Part shown: in pieces, positions 9,601 through 17,546 of the stretch
Numbering within the stretch: position 1 is the first letter of the stretch
Layout: each line of letters opens with the position of its first letter
Assembly: GCF_000332055.1 (NCBI RefSeq)
Contig: NZ_ALVZ01000221.1
Span: 1-64,000, forward strand
Length of the DNA: 64,000 nucleotides
DNA from: Xenococcus sp. PCC 7305
GTDB taxonomy: Bacteria; Cyanobacteriota; Cyanobacteriia; Cyanobacteriales; Xenococcaceae
Reading direction: 5' to 3'
Notes under the pieces: generated by a model
The model's database searches: none
Told to the model about the DNA's origin: nothing
What the model saw: the letters and a program-made list of their open reading frames with translations, nothing else
Program-made: the position numbers and the translations under genes

Positions 9601-10651
9601 CTTGATGGCTCAAGGTCGCTCAGCGGAAGCAGCAGAATGCTACCGTCAGGGAATCGCCACGGCAGAACAGTTACCAGTTTCTAACAGCGTGAAAAGACAG
9701 ATTGGGACATTCCAGACTGATTTGGGGGATGTGTTGACGGATATGGGTGATTACGGCCAGGCTAGAATTGCCTACCAGGAATCACTAGCGATCGCAAAAG
9801 AACTTGGTGACACCAGGCAAAAAGCAGTAGCAAACATACAACTGGGAACTCTAGCCCTAGTGCAAGGCAAATTAGCAGAAGCAGCAAAAGCCTATCAAGA
9901 AGCACTAAAGATATTCCAGGGACTCAATGAACCAGCATCCGAAGCAACAGTTTGGCATCAAATGGGTATGGTGCACGAAGAAGCCCAACAGTGGGAAGCG
10001 GCGGAACAAGCATACCGAGAATCGGCAAAAATTAAAGAATACCAAGGTAATCTAGAGGGTGCTGCCCAGACTTGGAATCAATTAGCTATGGTCAATGAAA
10101 ATGCTGGCAGACTGAAAGAAGCAGAGACCTGGTATCGCAAAACCTTAGAGCATTGTGAAGCTTTACCAGATAAAGGAGCTAAAGTATTCAACAACCTCGC
10201 TGATTTGCTACAAAACCAGCGCGATCGCCTGCCCGAAGCACGACAATTAGCAGAAGAAGGACTGGCGATCAAAAAAACCTTAGATCCGGCAGCGGCTGAG
10301 ATTTGGAAAACCTATGGACTTTTAGCAGCAATTGCAGATAAGCAGGGCGATACCGACCAAGCTAGAGAATATCGTCGTCTATCTCGCCAAGAATACAATC
10401 AGTTCGCGGGAATGCCCTATCAATTGCAGCAATACGAGAATTTGATTGCAGGAGTAGTTGCTGCGGTGGATGATGCAGAAGTGAGGCAACAGTTGGAAGA
10501 TGATATGGATCAATTACCAGAAGTTTGGGCCAGTCTGGTCACTGCGATCCGTGCCATCTTAGAGGGAGAACGAGATGAAGAACTGCTATGCGAACCTTTG
10601 GATTATAAGGATGCAGCGATTGTCGGTGCTATCCTGCGGAGGATTGGGTAG
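6686..10651 (+). CDS. CHAT protease - STAND (NB-ARC-like) NTPase - TPR signalling protein
   Basis: This 1321-residue multidomain protein joins three modules. Residues ~95-390 are a CHAT (caspase HetF-associated with TPRs) domain with the catalytic His in VHFDGHG (His225) and Cys in LSACQSAK (Cys294). Residues ~420-760 are a STAND/NB-ARC-like NTPase with Walker A GFGGQGKT (447-454), Walker B LLIILDN (Asp524) and a sensor-like RILLTTR (551-557). From about residue 930 to 1230 there are tetratricopeptide repeats (for example AECYRQGIATAEQL, AKAYQEALKIFQGL). Such proteins are thought to be ligand-triggered switches that oligomerize and activate the protease in defence or cell-death responses. That role is an inference here. 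A damaged membrane-protein gene precedes it and a degraded toxin-antitoxin pair follows it. Confidence 0.88.
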   Translation: MELNLRFPEIDQVIVKFDGNETKAREFISPIKGAALKDIQWYLETYAAQYTADVDDQRAQRIAEELPLWGEALFDAVFCDRAAQRLFNDFQDQDEPGKLLTISTSHPAVLSLPWELLRDSAGTYLVNDNPRISIRRRFAGAGGGRRSLRVQPKDRLHMLFVISRPTDAGFINPRGEAIAVLEAIEKEAAGKIEVEFLRPATLDNLVERLEDRRQPSVDIVHFDGHGVFDPDGNLYEQAKKSDRRLTKETTAANAANMGYLLFEDREGKQALITAETLGDMLNRQKVGLMVLSACQSAKMAGEDAMGSVAARLTHAGIPSVLAMTHSVLVTTAQELFAKFYQRLTRGEAMGEALDNARRHLYLNQERGERQRGETRITLKLQDWFLPALYQAGRDTPLLTDSLSEAIEPVKWGNLPKLQEAGFFGRSRELWLIERALVGKTRRLTISGFGGQGKTSLAVEAGRWLYRTGMFEKICFVDYTDFQSIDAVGLAVSILRTVVEQSFIDGDAVTTYLQRDKLPLLIILDNLEVLENEGLQALLDVAKKWSEAGNCRILLTTRAGNFNHPDYPTEGSLIHQALTLQGLGSPKYPEDALDFFQTLMKFPPAPKFDLPQRNALINLFKLVDFHPLSIKLLARQLKERRPADVGQALERLLEETAEVEEKDKSLIASLNLSLERLDPEAQKFLPRLGIFQSGAMEDVLLRVTGLGKTEEDLELEKAKQLAEAILSNDPILIGRALGYDVPDGAELTQEGVEQLQQYARENVENAREVIQMPQSELAAGANEATWATLRQALEATGLMQTERLPGVTAPYLKFHPTLAPVLLSRLTPEELTALTIRYQAQYYQLSRDLYVQDRTNPLDARAVAQRELPNLLAAVNGALDAGAESAVEFVDKVNKFLDFFGLNKDRAALTQRAQDLGQPGSYAWYLARSNKGQQLFNAGRYEEAKQLFAEILAGLGEEASYERCFTLNRLGRCLMAQGRSAEAAECYRQGIATAEQLPVSNSVKRQIGTFQTDLGDVLTDMGDYGQARIAYQESLAIAKELGDTRQKAVANIQLGTLALVQGKLAEAAKAYQEALKIFQGLNEPASEATVWHQMGMVHEEAQQWEAAEQAYRESAKIKEYQGNLEGAAQTWNQLAMVNENAGRLKEAETWYRKTLEHCEALPDKGAKVFNNLADLLQNQRDRLPEARQLAEEGLAIKKTLDPAAAEIWKTYGLLAAIADKQGDTDQAREYRRLSRQEYNQFAGMPYQLQQYENLIAGVVAAVDDAEVRQQLEDDMDQLPEVWASLVTAIRAILEGERDEELLCEPLDYKDAAIVGAILRRIG

Positions 10652-10748
10652 GGGCGATTCGCGAATCGCTCCTTATGATTTTTTTGAACCTAAAACCTAA
10701 CACCAATCTTGACGAGCAAATAAATTACCAAGTCGCGGAAATTCAACT

Positions 10749-10988
10749 ATGCAACCTGCCTTACATTTAACAACTAAAGTTTTACCAGGAAACAAAATCG
10801 AAATTGAAATTCCTGAAGGATCAATTGGCGACACAGTCGATGTATTTGTTGTGATGCCGGAAAAACCGCAACAGAAGAAGCAATCAGTCTTAGAATTAAT
10901 CGAAGAAAGCCGCAGTAAACATGCTCGTAGAAGTGCAGAAGATATAGATCGACAACTGCAAGAGGAACGGGATTCATGGGACAGCTAG
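10749..10988 (+). CDS. Putative antitoxin of a PIN-type toxin-antitoxin pair
   Basis: This 79-residue protein has an N-terminal beta-strand part (LHLTTKVLPGNKIEIEIPEG) and a charged helical C-terminus (IEESRSKHARRSAEDIDRQL). That pattern is frequent in small cyanobacterial antitoxins paired with PIN-domain toxins. The last 13 bases overlap the start of the PIN gene, which indicates translational coupling. The antitoxin role is inferred from size, composition and this overlap. It appears intact although its partner is truncated. Confidence 0.65.
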   Translation: MQPALHLTTKVLPGNKIEIEIPEGSIGDTVDVFVVMPEKPQQKKQSVLELIEESRSKHARRSAEDIDRQLQEERDSWDS

Positions 10989-11386
10989 TAATTCCATCTG
11001 GCAGCAAAGTTTATGTGGATACATCGGTTATCATCTACACTTTTGAGGAAAATATAGACTATTTTGACCTTCTAAGACCTTTATGGGAAAAATTTCAAGA
11101 GCAAGAGATCGAACTTATTAGCAGTGATTTAGTATTAATGGAAGTTTTAGTTTTGCCTTTGCGGAATAATAACAAGCCTTTAATTTCTGACTACGAACAA
11201 TTGTTGCTAAATTCAGCAATGCAGCTTGTTCCTATTAATCAATCTGTTTTACGACAAGCATCTAATCTACGGGCAAATACTAACCTCAAATCCCCGTTAC
11301 CCGTTTCCTGTTCCCTGTTCCCTATTCCCTGTTCCCTAAAGGAAGATCTTCTGTATCTCACTAATTCGAGAAGGGCTATAATGTGA
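10976..11386 (+). pseudogene. VapC-like PIN-domain toxin, C-terminally truncated by a heptamer repeat
   Basis: The first ~108 residues are a PIN-domain ribonuclease: YVDTSVIIYTFE carries the first catalytic Asp, and the SSDLVLMEVLVLPLR segment carries the conserved Glu. At LRANTNLKSP, where family members continue with a DAIHAA-type motif holding the third acidic residue, the frame runs into tandem TTCCCTG heptamers and then unrelated codons to residue 136. The catalytic C-terminal part is missing, so the toxin is probably inactive. It overlaps the antitoxin gene by 13 bases. I count it as a broken gene, although the remaining frame could still be translated. Confidence 0.7.
11304..11338 (+). 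repeat. TTCCCTG heptamer tandem repeat inside the PIN toxin frame
   Basis: Five tandem seven-base units (TTTCCTG, TTCCCTG, TTCCCTA, TTCCCTG, TTCCCTA) lie exactly where PIN-domain homology stops. Because 35 bases is not a multiple of three, the array shifts the frame. It marks the truncation point of the toxin gene. Confidence 0.85.
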
Positions 11387-11393
11387 TCAATCA

Positions 11394-14300
11394 TTACAAC
11401 TTAATACCCAACACCTGAGTATGAGCACCTCTAGCCTGAGTGACCCCAATAGTTCTTTCTGAAGCTTCAATCATCGGACGACGTAAACTAACCACAATAA
11501 ATTGGGCTTCTTGAGCTTGTTTTTTCACCATCCTCGACAATTTTTCCACATTGGCACCATCTAGGAACATATCAACCTCATCAAAAGCATAAAAAGGTGA
11601 AGGACGATATTTTTGTAACGAGAAAATAAAACTCAAAGCAGTCAAAGATTTCTCTCCCCCAGACATCGAACTCAATCTTTGAACAGGCTTGCCTTTGGGA
11701 TGGGCCACCAATAATAAACCACCATTAAAAGGATCATCAGGATCTTCTAACTGCAAATGACCATCACCTTCGGATAGTTCTGCGAAAATAATTTGAAAAT
11801 TTTCATCCACCGCATCATAAGCTTCTTTGAAGGCTCGAAAACGTAGGGTTGTAAATTTTTCGACCCGCAGCAATAATTCGGTTCGTTCTGCGGCGATCGT
11901 ATTTAATTTTTCCGATAATTCTTGTAATCTGGCTTCAGTTTTTTCATATTCTTCCAAAGCCAGCATATTTACTGGCTCCATTGCCTCTAATCTTTTTTCG
12001 CCATTACGGATTTGTTTTTGCAGTTGTTCGAGTTTCTCCTGCAAAATAGCATGGGTAATTTCGGGTAATTCTGACCCATCTTTTTGATTAAAAAGTTTTT
12101 GATAGAGTTGATTCCAGAGTAATTCTTTGTTACTAGCTGGCTCGGCTGCGATCGCATTGACCGGATCATCTTCTTCTAGGTTATGAGAATCACTTTCACT
12201 GGGCGAATGACCTTCATCCCGACCCATCAACTCATGTTCCCTTTCGGTGATTTGCTGTTGTAAATTACTTAAGGTCTTATTTCTCTCTTCTTGAGTAGTT
12301 TGTAATTTTTCTTTTTGCCAAGATTTTTGTTGCTGTTGAGTTTGGAGATTTTTAAGTTCATTCTCAACGCGATCGCGTTCTTCTTTGGTAGCTCCTAGCT
12401 GTTGGTTGAGCTGCTGTAATTGGATTTCGAGTTCGCTTATTTTGACGGCCAACTCTTGTAGTTGATTAGCAATAGTCTCCTGTTGATTAGTCATTGCCGC
12501 TTGTTCTGCCTGCAACTCCACTATCTGTTGTTGTGCTTCTAGGGTCTTCTCACTCAGACGTTGTTCCTGATTTGTCAGATCCTTGAGCTGGATTTCTGCT
12601 TGACGAAATTTTTCTTCTTTGGTTTGGAGATCTTGTTCGTGATTTCTAATGCCTGCTTGAACTTGTTGCCATTCGCTTTGGTCATGGGACTCTTCTAGCT
12701 CGTTGAGTCGCTGTTGGAGCTGTTGTAATTTAGTTTCTTGTTCGGGAATGGTGTCCGCGATAAATCGCGATCGCGACTGGATATCATCTCGTTCCTGACG
12801 ATGATTCGCTAGTTGCCCGGTAAGATATGCTTGCTGAGAAGTTAATTGCTGAATCTCCTTCTCCAATTGCTGTAAAACTAATTGCTTCTCCCGATGTAAT
12901 TGTTTGGCCTCGCTGAGACTTTCGGCTAATTTTTTGATTTGAGCTGACTGCTGAGATATTCTCAAATCATTATTGGTGAGGATAGATTCTATCTCTGATA
13001 GTCTTACTTTGAGAGCATCTACTTCGCGAGACTCATTAGTTGCCACCTTGCCAAAACGCAAACTAGAGCGAGCAGATTTACTACCTCCCGTCATTGCCCC
13101 ACTAACTTCTAAAATTTCCCCTTCTAAAGTGACAATGCGATGTTTTCCCAGGAGAGAACGGGCATTGTCCAAAGTATCGAAAACCACAGTCTGCCCGAAA
13201 ACATAAGCAAAGATATTGCGATATTGAGCTTCACAATCTACCAGATTAACAGCCAAATCGATAAAGCCGCGACCAAAGCGCATCGTTGCCATATTTGCTT
13301 GATGGGGCGCTCGAATCTTATTTAGCGGTAGAAAAGTTGCCCTGCCGGCCTTTTGTCTTTTTAATAATTCAATCCCCTCGGCGCCAACGCGATCGCTTTC
13401 CACAACAATATATCCCAGTCTGCCTCCAGCAGCCGTTTCCAAGGCTAGGTGATATCGTTTTTCCACTTGTCCCAACTGGACAACTAAACCGTGAACTCCT
13501 GGTAAATTGGCATTGAGAATTATCTTACTGGCATAGGTTCCTTGGGCTTCTTGTTGAGCAGTTTTAGTCGCTTCTAATTTATCTAATTCTCGTTGTTTAT
13601 TTCTTTGCTCGACTAGCAGTCTTTGTTGGGTTTCTCGTTGTAAATTGCGATCGCTTTCCAATTCAGCCAATTGCTGAGCAAGCTCTTGAATATTTTGCTC
13701 AGCGTCAATTACTTCTTGGGCTAAAAATTGCTGAGTGGCCTGCTTCGTAACTAATTCCGCTTCAACTTGAGATAAAGAGCCAATCTCTTCATTGATTTTT
13801 AGCTCTAGCTGGGACAATCTTTCGGTGAAAGTTGCTTGCTCTGTTCGTTGGGGATTGAGATTATTTTGGAGTGCCGAAATCTCACGGGTGAGGTTTGCTT
13901 GTTCCTGAACCCAAGCTTCACTGGCGATCGCGATCGCATCGGCAATTTCCCGTCTTTCTTTTAAAAGATTTTTTGCCTGGTGATACTGTTGCGATAACTG
14001 GGGGAGCGTCTTTCTTTCAAGAATTTCCCGATTATCGGTTAATTCTGCCAATTCTTCCTGATATTGCCAGAGATTTTGTTGGGTTTTCTCCAGCAATAAT
14101 GCTTTCTGTTCTACTGTCGTAGTGAGCTCTTCTTGTCGCTGTTGCAATTGATGTCGCTTAGCTTTTTGGGTTGCCAAGTCCGAAGCAACTGATAATTGTT
14201 GATCTTCGCCCAAAGCTTTGACTTGAGAGTTGAGTTCTGCGAGATTTTTTGAGTTTTCGGCGATATTGCGATCGAGACCAGTTAATATGTCTGTCAAAGA

Positions 14301-15278
14301 AGCAATCTTGCTATTTCCCGTGGTAATGGCAGTTTGCAACTCATCGCGTTTTTGAACCAGACTTCGCCAAAATAAAATAATTTCTTGTTGTTTCTTTTCC
14401 TGAACATCTTCTTTGAGTTTGCGATATTTTTCTGCCTTGACGCGATCGGCCGCCAAACGATCCCTAGCCCCAATTAATTCTTGCTCAATAATATGGTGAT
14501 GCTCTTCCCTTTCCCTTACTTTATCCAGAGTTTTCCTAGTTTGGTCAATTTTGCGGTCAAAAGCGGCTACTCCTGCCAATTCGTCGATAATTTCCCTTCT
14601 TTCGCGGGAATTCATACTAATAATTCGTGTAACATCCCCTTGCAGCACGATGTTATAACCTTCGGGATAAACTCTCAGTCTTTCTAGCTTTTCATGGATC
14701 TCCGTCGCCGTACAAACTTCCCCATCACTATAAAAAGTCGAAGAATAACTACCTTTCTTACTGACTCGCAATCTTCGAGTAACAGTCCATTCCTTCGGTT
14801 TTGCTTCCTGGTCTTCCTTCTCTCCCTGGCCTTCTCCACTCTGGTCAATCTGAGACTTACCATCCAAGAGATTAAATCTCAACACCTTGCGACCATCTAC
14901 TTCTCCATTTCCCCCATTTTCTATTCCCTGCTCATCCTTATTGTCTTCATCCTGCGAAGACTCGACAGATGGAGGTTTCTCAGACTCTTCTTCCTCAAAT
15001 TCCCCTTCCCAGTCAGACAAATCAAAAGTAACCGCAACCGTAGTTTCTGCGGCTTTACCATTAGTATTCTGTTTATGGTTGACCAAATCGGGTAGGCGAT
15101 CGGCACGCATTCCTTTAGAGCTAGCCAGGCCAAGACAAAATAGCAGTGCATCCAAGATATTAGACTTTCCGGAACCATTCGGCCCCGACACCACGGTAAA
15201 GCCTGGCAATATGGGAATTTTTGTTGTTCCACCAAAGGATTTGAAGTGAGATAATTCTACACGTTTGATATGAACCAT
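11394..15278 (-). CDS. smc: Chromosome segregation protein SMC
   Basis: SMC is the ATP-dependent condensin subunit that compacts and helps segregate the chromosome. The 1294-residue product has Walker A SGPNGSGKSN at residues 31-40, long coiled coils either side of a hinge (PGVHGLVVQLG...GGRLGYIVVE, about residues 600-640), the ABC signature LSSMSGGEKS and Walker B FYAFDEVDMF. An acidic low-complexity insert occupies about residues 91-130 and 139-160, and a second acidic stretch (SESDSHNLEEDDPV) precedes the C-terminal head. The start ATG at 15278 lies just inside a heptamer repeat. The gene is convergent with the toxin-antitoxin remnant. Confidence 0.95.
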   Translation of the reverse strand: MVHIKRVELSHFKSFGGTTKIPILPGFTVVSGPNGSGKSNILDALLFCLGLASSKGMRADRLPDLVNHKQNTNGKAAETTVAVTFDLSDWEGEFEEEESEKPPSVESSQDEDNKDEQGIENGGNGEVDGRKVLRFNLLDGKSQIDQSGEGQGEKEDQEAKPKEWTVTRRLRVSKKGSYSSTFYSDGEVCTATEIHEKLERLRVYPEGYNIVLQGDVTRIISMNSRERREIIDELAGVAAFDRKIDQTRKTLDKVREREEHHHIIEQELIGARDRLAADRVKAEKYRKLKEDVQEKKQQEIILFWRSLVQKRDELQTAITTGNSKIASLTDILTGLDRNIAENSKNLAELNSQVKALGEDQQLSVASDLATQKAKRHQLQQRQEELTTTVEQKALLLEKTQQNLWQYQEELAELTDNREILERKTLPQLSQQYHQAKNLLKERREIADAIAIASEAWVQEQANLTREISALQNNLNPQRTEQATFTERLSQLELKINEEIGSLSQVEAELVTKQATQQFLAQEVIDAEQNIQELAQQLAELESDRNLQRETQQRLLVEQRNKQRELDKLEATKTAQQEAQGTYASKIILNANLPGVHGLVVQLGQVEKRYHLALETAAGGRLGYIVVESDRVGAEGIELLKRQKAGRATFLPLNKIRAPHQANMATMRFGRGFIDLAVNLVDCEAQYRNIFAYVFGQTVVFDTLDNARSLLGKHRIVTLEGEILEVSGAMTGGSKSARSSLRFGKVATNESREVDALKVRLSEIESILTNNDLRISQQSAQIKKLAESLSEAKQLHREKQLVLQQLEKEIQQLTSQQAYLTGQLANHRQERDDIQSRSRFIADTIPEQETKLQQLQQRLNELEESHDQSEWQQVQAGIRNHEQDLQTKEEKFRQAEIQLKDLTNQEQRLSEKTLEAQQQIVELQAEQAAMTNQQETIANQLQELAVKISELEIQLQQLNQQLGATKEERDRVENELKNLQTQQQQKSWQKEKLQTTQEERNKTLSNLQQQITEREHELMGRDEGHSPSESDSHNLEEDDPVNAIAAEPASNKELLWNQLYQKLFNQKDGSELPEITHAILQEKLEQLQKQIRNGEKRLEAMEPVNMLALEEYEKTEARLQELSEKLNTIAAERTELLLRVEKFTTLRFRAFKEAYDAVDENFQIIFAELSEGDGHLQLEDPDDPFNGGLLLVAHPKGKPVQRLSSMSGGEKSLTALSFIFSLQKYRPSPFYAFDEVDMFLDGANVEKLSRMVKKQAQEAQFIVVSLRRPMIEASERTIGVTQARGAHTQVLGIKL

Positions 15279-15282
15279 AAAA

Positions 15283-15353
15283 GGGGAGGGATGAGGGATG
15301 AGGGATGAGGGATGAGGGATGAAGGATGAGGGATGAGGGATGAGGGATGAGGA
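15283..15353 (+). repeat. GGGATGA heptamer tandem repeat upstream of smc
   Basis: About ten tandem seven-base units of GGGATGA (one variant with AAGGATGA) fill the first 70 bases upstream of the smc start codon. The same unit recurs upstream of the DUF2993 gene at 27.2 kb. Any smc promoter on the minus strand must lie in or beyond this array. Confidence 0.9.
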
Positions 15354-15596
15354 AGTAAGGCAATTAGGAGTTTAGGTTCAATTTAAATATAGTGGGCATT
15401 GTAATAGCGCAAACATATTTCGTCTAGGGTGCGGACAACCGTAGCAAAAGTCATTTGTTACATATCTGTAGCGGTTATTGGGGGAAATCTTTGTGTTTTT
15501 TAACAGTTGTCAACATTTCGCCATAATCTAGCACGGCTTCTCTCATTTAACCTAGGATATCTAGAAACAATAAATATTGATCAAGGAAGAAATTAG

Positions 15597-16037
15597 ATGT
15601 CTAACGACCATGAGATCAAAGGTAGCTGTCTATGTGGGGCAGTAAAACTTTCTACAACAAGCATTAATAAACATATAGCAGCTTGTCACTGTAGTATGTG
15701 CCGCAAATGGGGTGGTGGGCCTTTCTTGGGCGCAGAATGCGAAAGTGAGATTAGTTTTTCTGGGCAAGAAAATATCGGAAGTTATCAATCTTCAGAATGG
15801 GCAGAACGAGGATTCTGTAAGAACTGTGGCACCCACCTGTTTTATAGACTAAAAGGTAAGAATCATTACTTCCTCCCCGCAGGTATTTTTGATAATAGCG
15901 AAGAGCTGGTTTTTGCTCAGCAGGTTTTCATCGACGAGAAACCAGAATATTATGCTTTTGCGAATAATACCGAGAACATGACAGGAGCGGAGTTATTTGC
16001 TCAGTTTACTCAAATGGCTTCATCGCAAGCGCAATAG
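15597..16037 (+). CDS. GFA-family (glutathione-dependent formaldehyde-activating enzyme-like) zinc protein
   Basis: The 146-residue protein has the zinc-site pattern of the GFA/Mss4-like fold: CLCGAVK at residues 11-17, CHCSMCRKWGG at 31-41, and GFCKNCGTHLFYR near residue 79. Known GFA enzymes promote the addition of formaldehyde to glutathione, but many members of this family have no proven activity, so the substrate is open. The gene stands alone, with no formaldehyde dehydrogenase nearby, and it is convergent with the peptidase gene at 16.06 kb. Confidence 0.85.
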   Translation: MSNDHEIKGSCLCGAVKLSTTSINKHIAACHCSMCRKWGGGPFLGAECESEISFSGQENIGSYQSSEWAERGFCKNCGTHLFYRLKGKNHYFLPAGIFDNSEELVFAQQVFIDEKPEYYAFANNTENMTGAELFAQFTQMASSQAQ

Positions 16038-16058
16038 GTTCTTACTAGAAATATCATT

Positions 16059-16901
16059 TTAGTTAGCTAAATCATAAATCCCTTTAATTAGGCCACGGCA
16101 AACATCAGTTAAAAATTCTCCATCAAGGGTCTCGATGGTATCACTAGACTTGTGATAATGAGGATTACGAAGAAAGGCTGTATCCGTGACCATCATGGCA
16201 CGGTACCCTTGCTCCCAAAAAGGACTATGATCGCTAAATCCTGTTCCAGATATCCATTTCCCATTATTCGGTACTGGTAACCATTGACAATCGAGATTAT
16301 GCTGACGCAAACTCTTGTGCAGTCGTATTGTGTCAGGAATAGTAATCAGGTTGCTGACTAGAGCGATAAAATCTCCTTTGCTCGGATAAAAATATTTGAT
16401 GATATCCGCGGGATATTGTTGTGAATTATCTTGAGTACTGCGATATCCCAACATTTCTAGGGACAACATTAAACGCAGAGCTTGTTTATTTTGCTTGAGA
16501 TAAGCAGCATAGGCTTTACTACCCAATAATCCGTATTCTTCCATATCAAAAGCTACGATCCGAATCGGGTATTTTAGTGGTTTCTCGGCAAAAGCAGCTG
16601 CTAATTCTAGTAACACCGCAACTCCTGTACCATTGTCATCTGCTCCGGGGGTTCCGGGAACCGCGTCATAATGAGCACCAATTAAAATTGGCGGCAATTG
16701 CTGTGGGGTTGCTGCGGGAAGATTGAGAATTAAATTTTGGTATTTTTGCCCTCTAACCTCAAATTCATGGGTTGTTACTTCTCCCCATTGAGATAATTGT
16801 TCCCTAATATATTGTTGAACAAAAAAATGCCCTTCCGAGGCCAGATAGGGATCTCGTTTCCGGACAATTTGGGCCAAATGTTTATATAGTCTATCTTTCA
16901 T
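16059..16901 (-). CDS. M28-family zinc aminopeptidase
   Basis: The 280-residue protein shows the M28 metallopeptidase core: IGAHYDAVPG gives the first zinc His and Asp, GADDNGTGVA the bridging Asp, DMEEYGLLGS the catalytic and metal Glu pair, and GFSDHSPFW with PHYHKSSDT the late metal His region. No clear signal peptide is visible, so it may act in the cytoplasm. Its ATG overlaps the TGA of the upstream methyltransferase gene (ATGA), which implies coupling. The peptide substrate is unknown. Confidence 0.87.
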   Translation of the reverse strand: MKDRLYKHLAQIVRKRDPYLASEGHFFVQQYIREQLSQWGEVTTHEFEVRGQKYQNLILNLPAATPQQLPPILIGAHYDAVPGTPGADDNGTGVAVLLELAAAFAEKPLKYPIRIVAFDMEEYGLLGSKAYAAYLKQNKQALRLMLSLEMLGYRSTQDNSQQYPADIIKYFYPSKGDFIALVSNLITIPDTIRLHKSLRQHNLDCQWLPVPNNGKWISGTGFSDHSPFWEQGYRAMMVTDTAFLRNPHYHKSSDTIETLDGEFLTDVCRGLIKGIYDLAN

Positions 16902-17542
16902 TGCTTGCGGAATATAACCGAAAGATTATTCGCTGGCATGGCAACAACTTCTTGCAATTCCAAATCTTCTGATTCTGCGATCGCGACCACATCTTCTAAA
17001 TTTCTCACTCCCCATTGAAAATTGCGACTGCGTAAAGAGCGATCAAACATTTCATTGCTAGGAGAAATGTGTTGCCCATTTCTTTTATAGGGGCCATAAA
17101 GATAGAGAATTCCCCCAGCTGATAAGAGCCGATTTGCCCCTGCCATGAGACCCAGACAGGCTTTCCAGGGAGAAATGTGAATCATATTAATATTTGCGAT
17201 CAGGCAAAAAGCCTGGCACTGTGTGATCGCATCGATCGAGATTTTTTCATTTTCGATCGCCCAACAGGAGGTCATCGCATCAATATCAAGCGGGTCGTGA
17301 AGATTGTCACTGGGGTGATGATTACGCCAGGCCGCTATGCTATCTCGGGATAACGGATCAGGATCTGAGGGATACCAATCATGATTAACTAATTCAGCAG
17401 CAAAAAATACGGCATGTTGGCCCGTACCACTAGAAATCTCTAGAATATTGCCTTCGGGGGGAAGTATTCTTTGTAATATTTCTAAAATTGGTTGACGGTT
17501 GCGTTGAGTAGCATCCGCATATCTCCTGGCATCTAAATTCAT
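16898..17542 (-). CDS. DUF938 class I SAM-dependent methyltransferase-like protein
   Basis: The 214-residue protein matches the DUF938 group: the start MNLDARRYADATQRN, the nucleotide-loop region ILEISSGTGQHAVFFA (SAM motif I) and GILYLYGPYKRNG are characteristic. The substrate of this group is unknown. The gene starts four bases after the TauE stop codon and overlaps the M28 peptidase start by four bases, so the three genes form one minus-strand operon. Confidence 0.85.
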   Translation of the reverse strand: MNLDARRYADATQRNRQPILEILQRILPPEGNILEISSGTGQHAVFFAAELVNHDWYPSDPDPLSRDSIAAWRNHHPSDNLHDPLDIDAMTSCWAIENEKISIDAITQCQAFCLIANINMIHISPWKACLGLMAGANRLLSAGGILYLYGPYKRNGQHISPSNEMFDRSLRSRNFQWGVRNLEDVVAIAESEDLELQEVVAMPANNLSVIFRKQ

Positions 17543-17546
17543 TTGG

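Noticed and set aside
15283-15353. Possible CRISPR array upstream of smc.
   Set aside because: The unit is only seven bases with no unique spacers. It is a simple heptamer tandem repeat.
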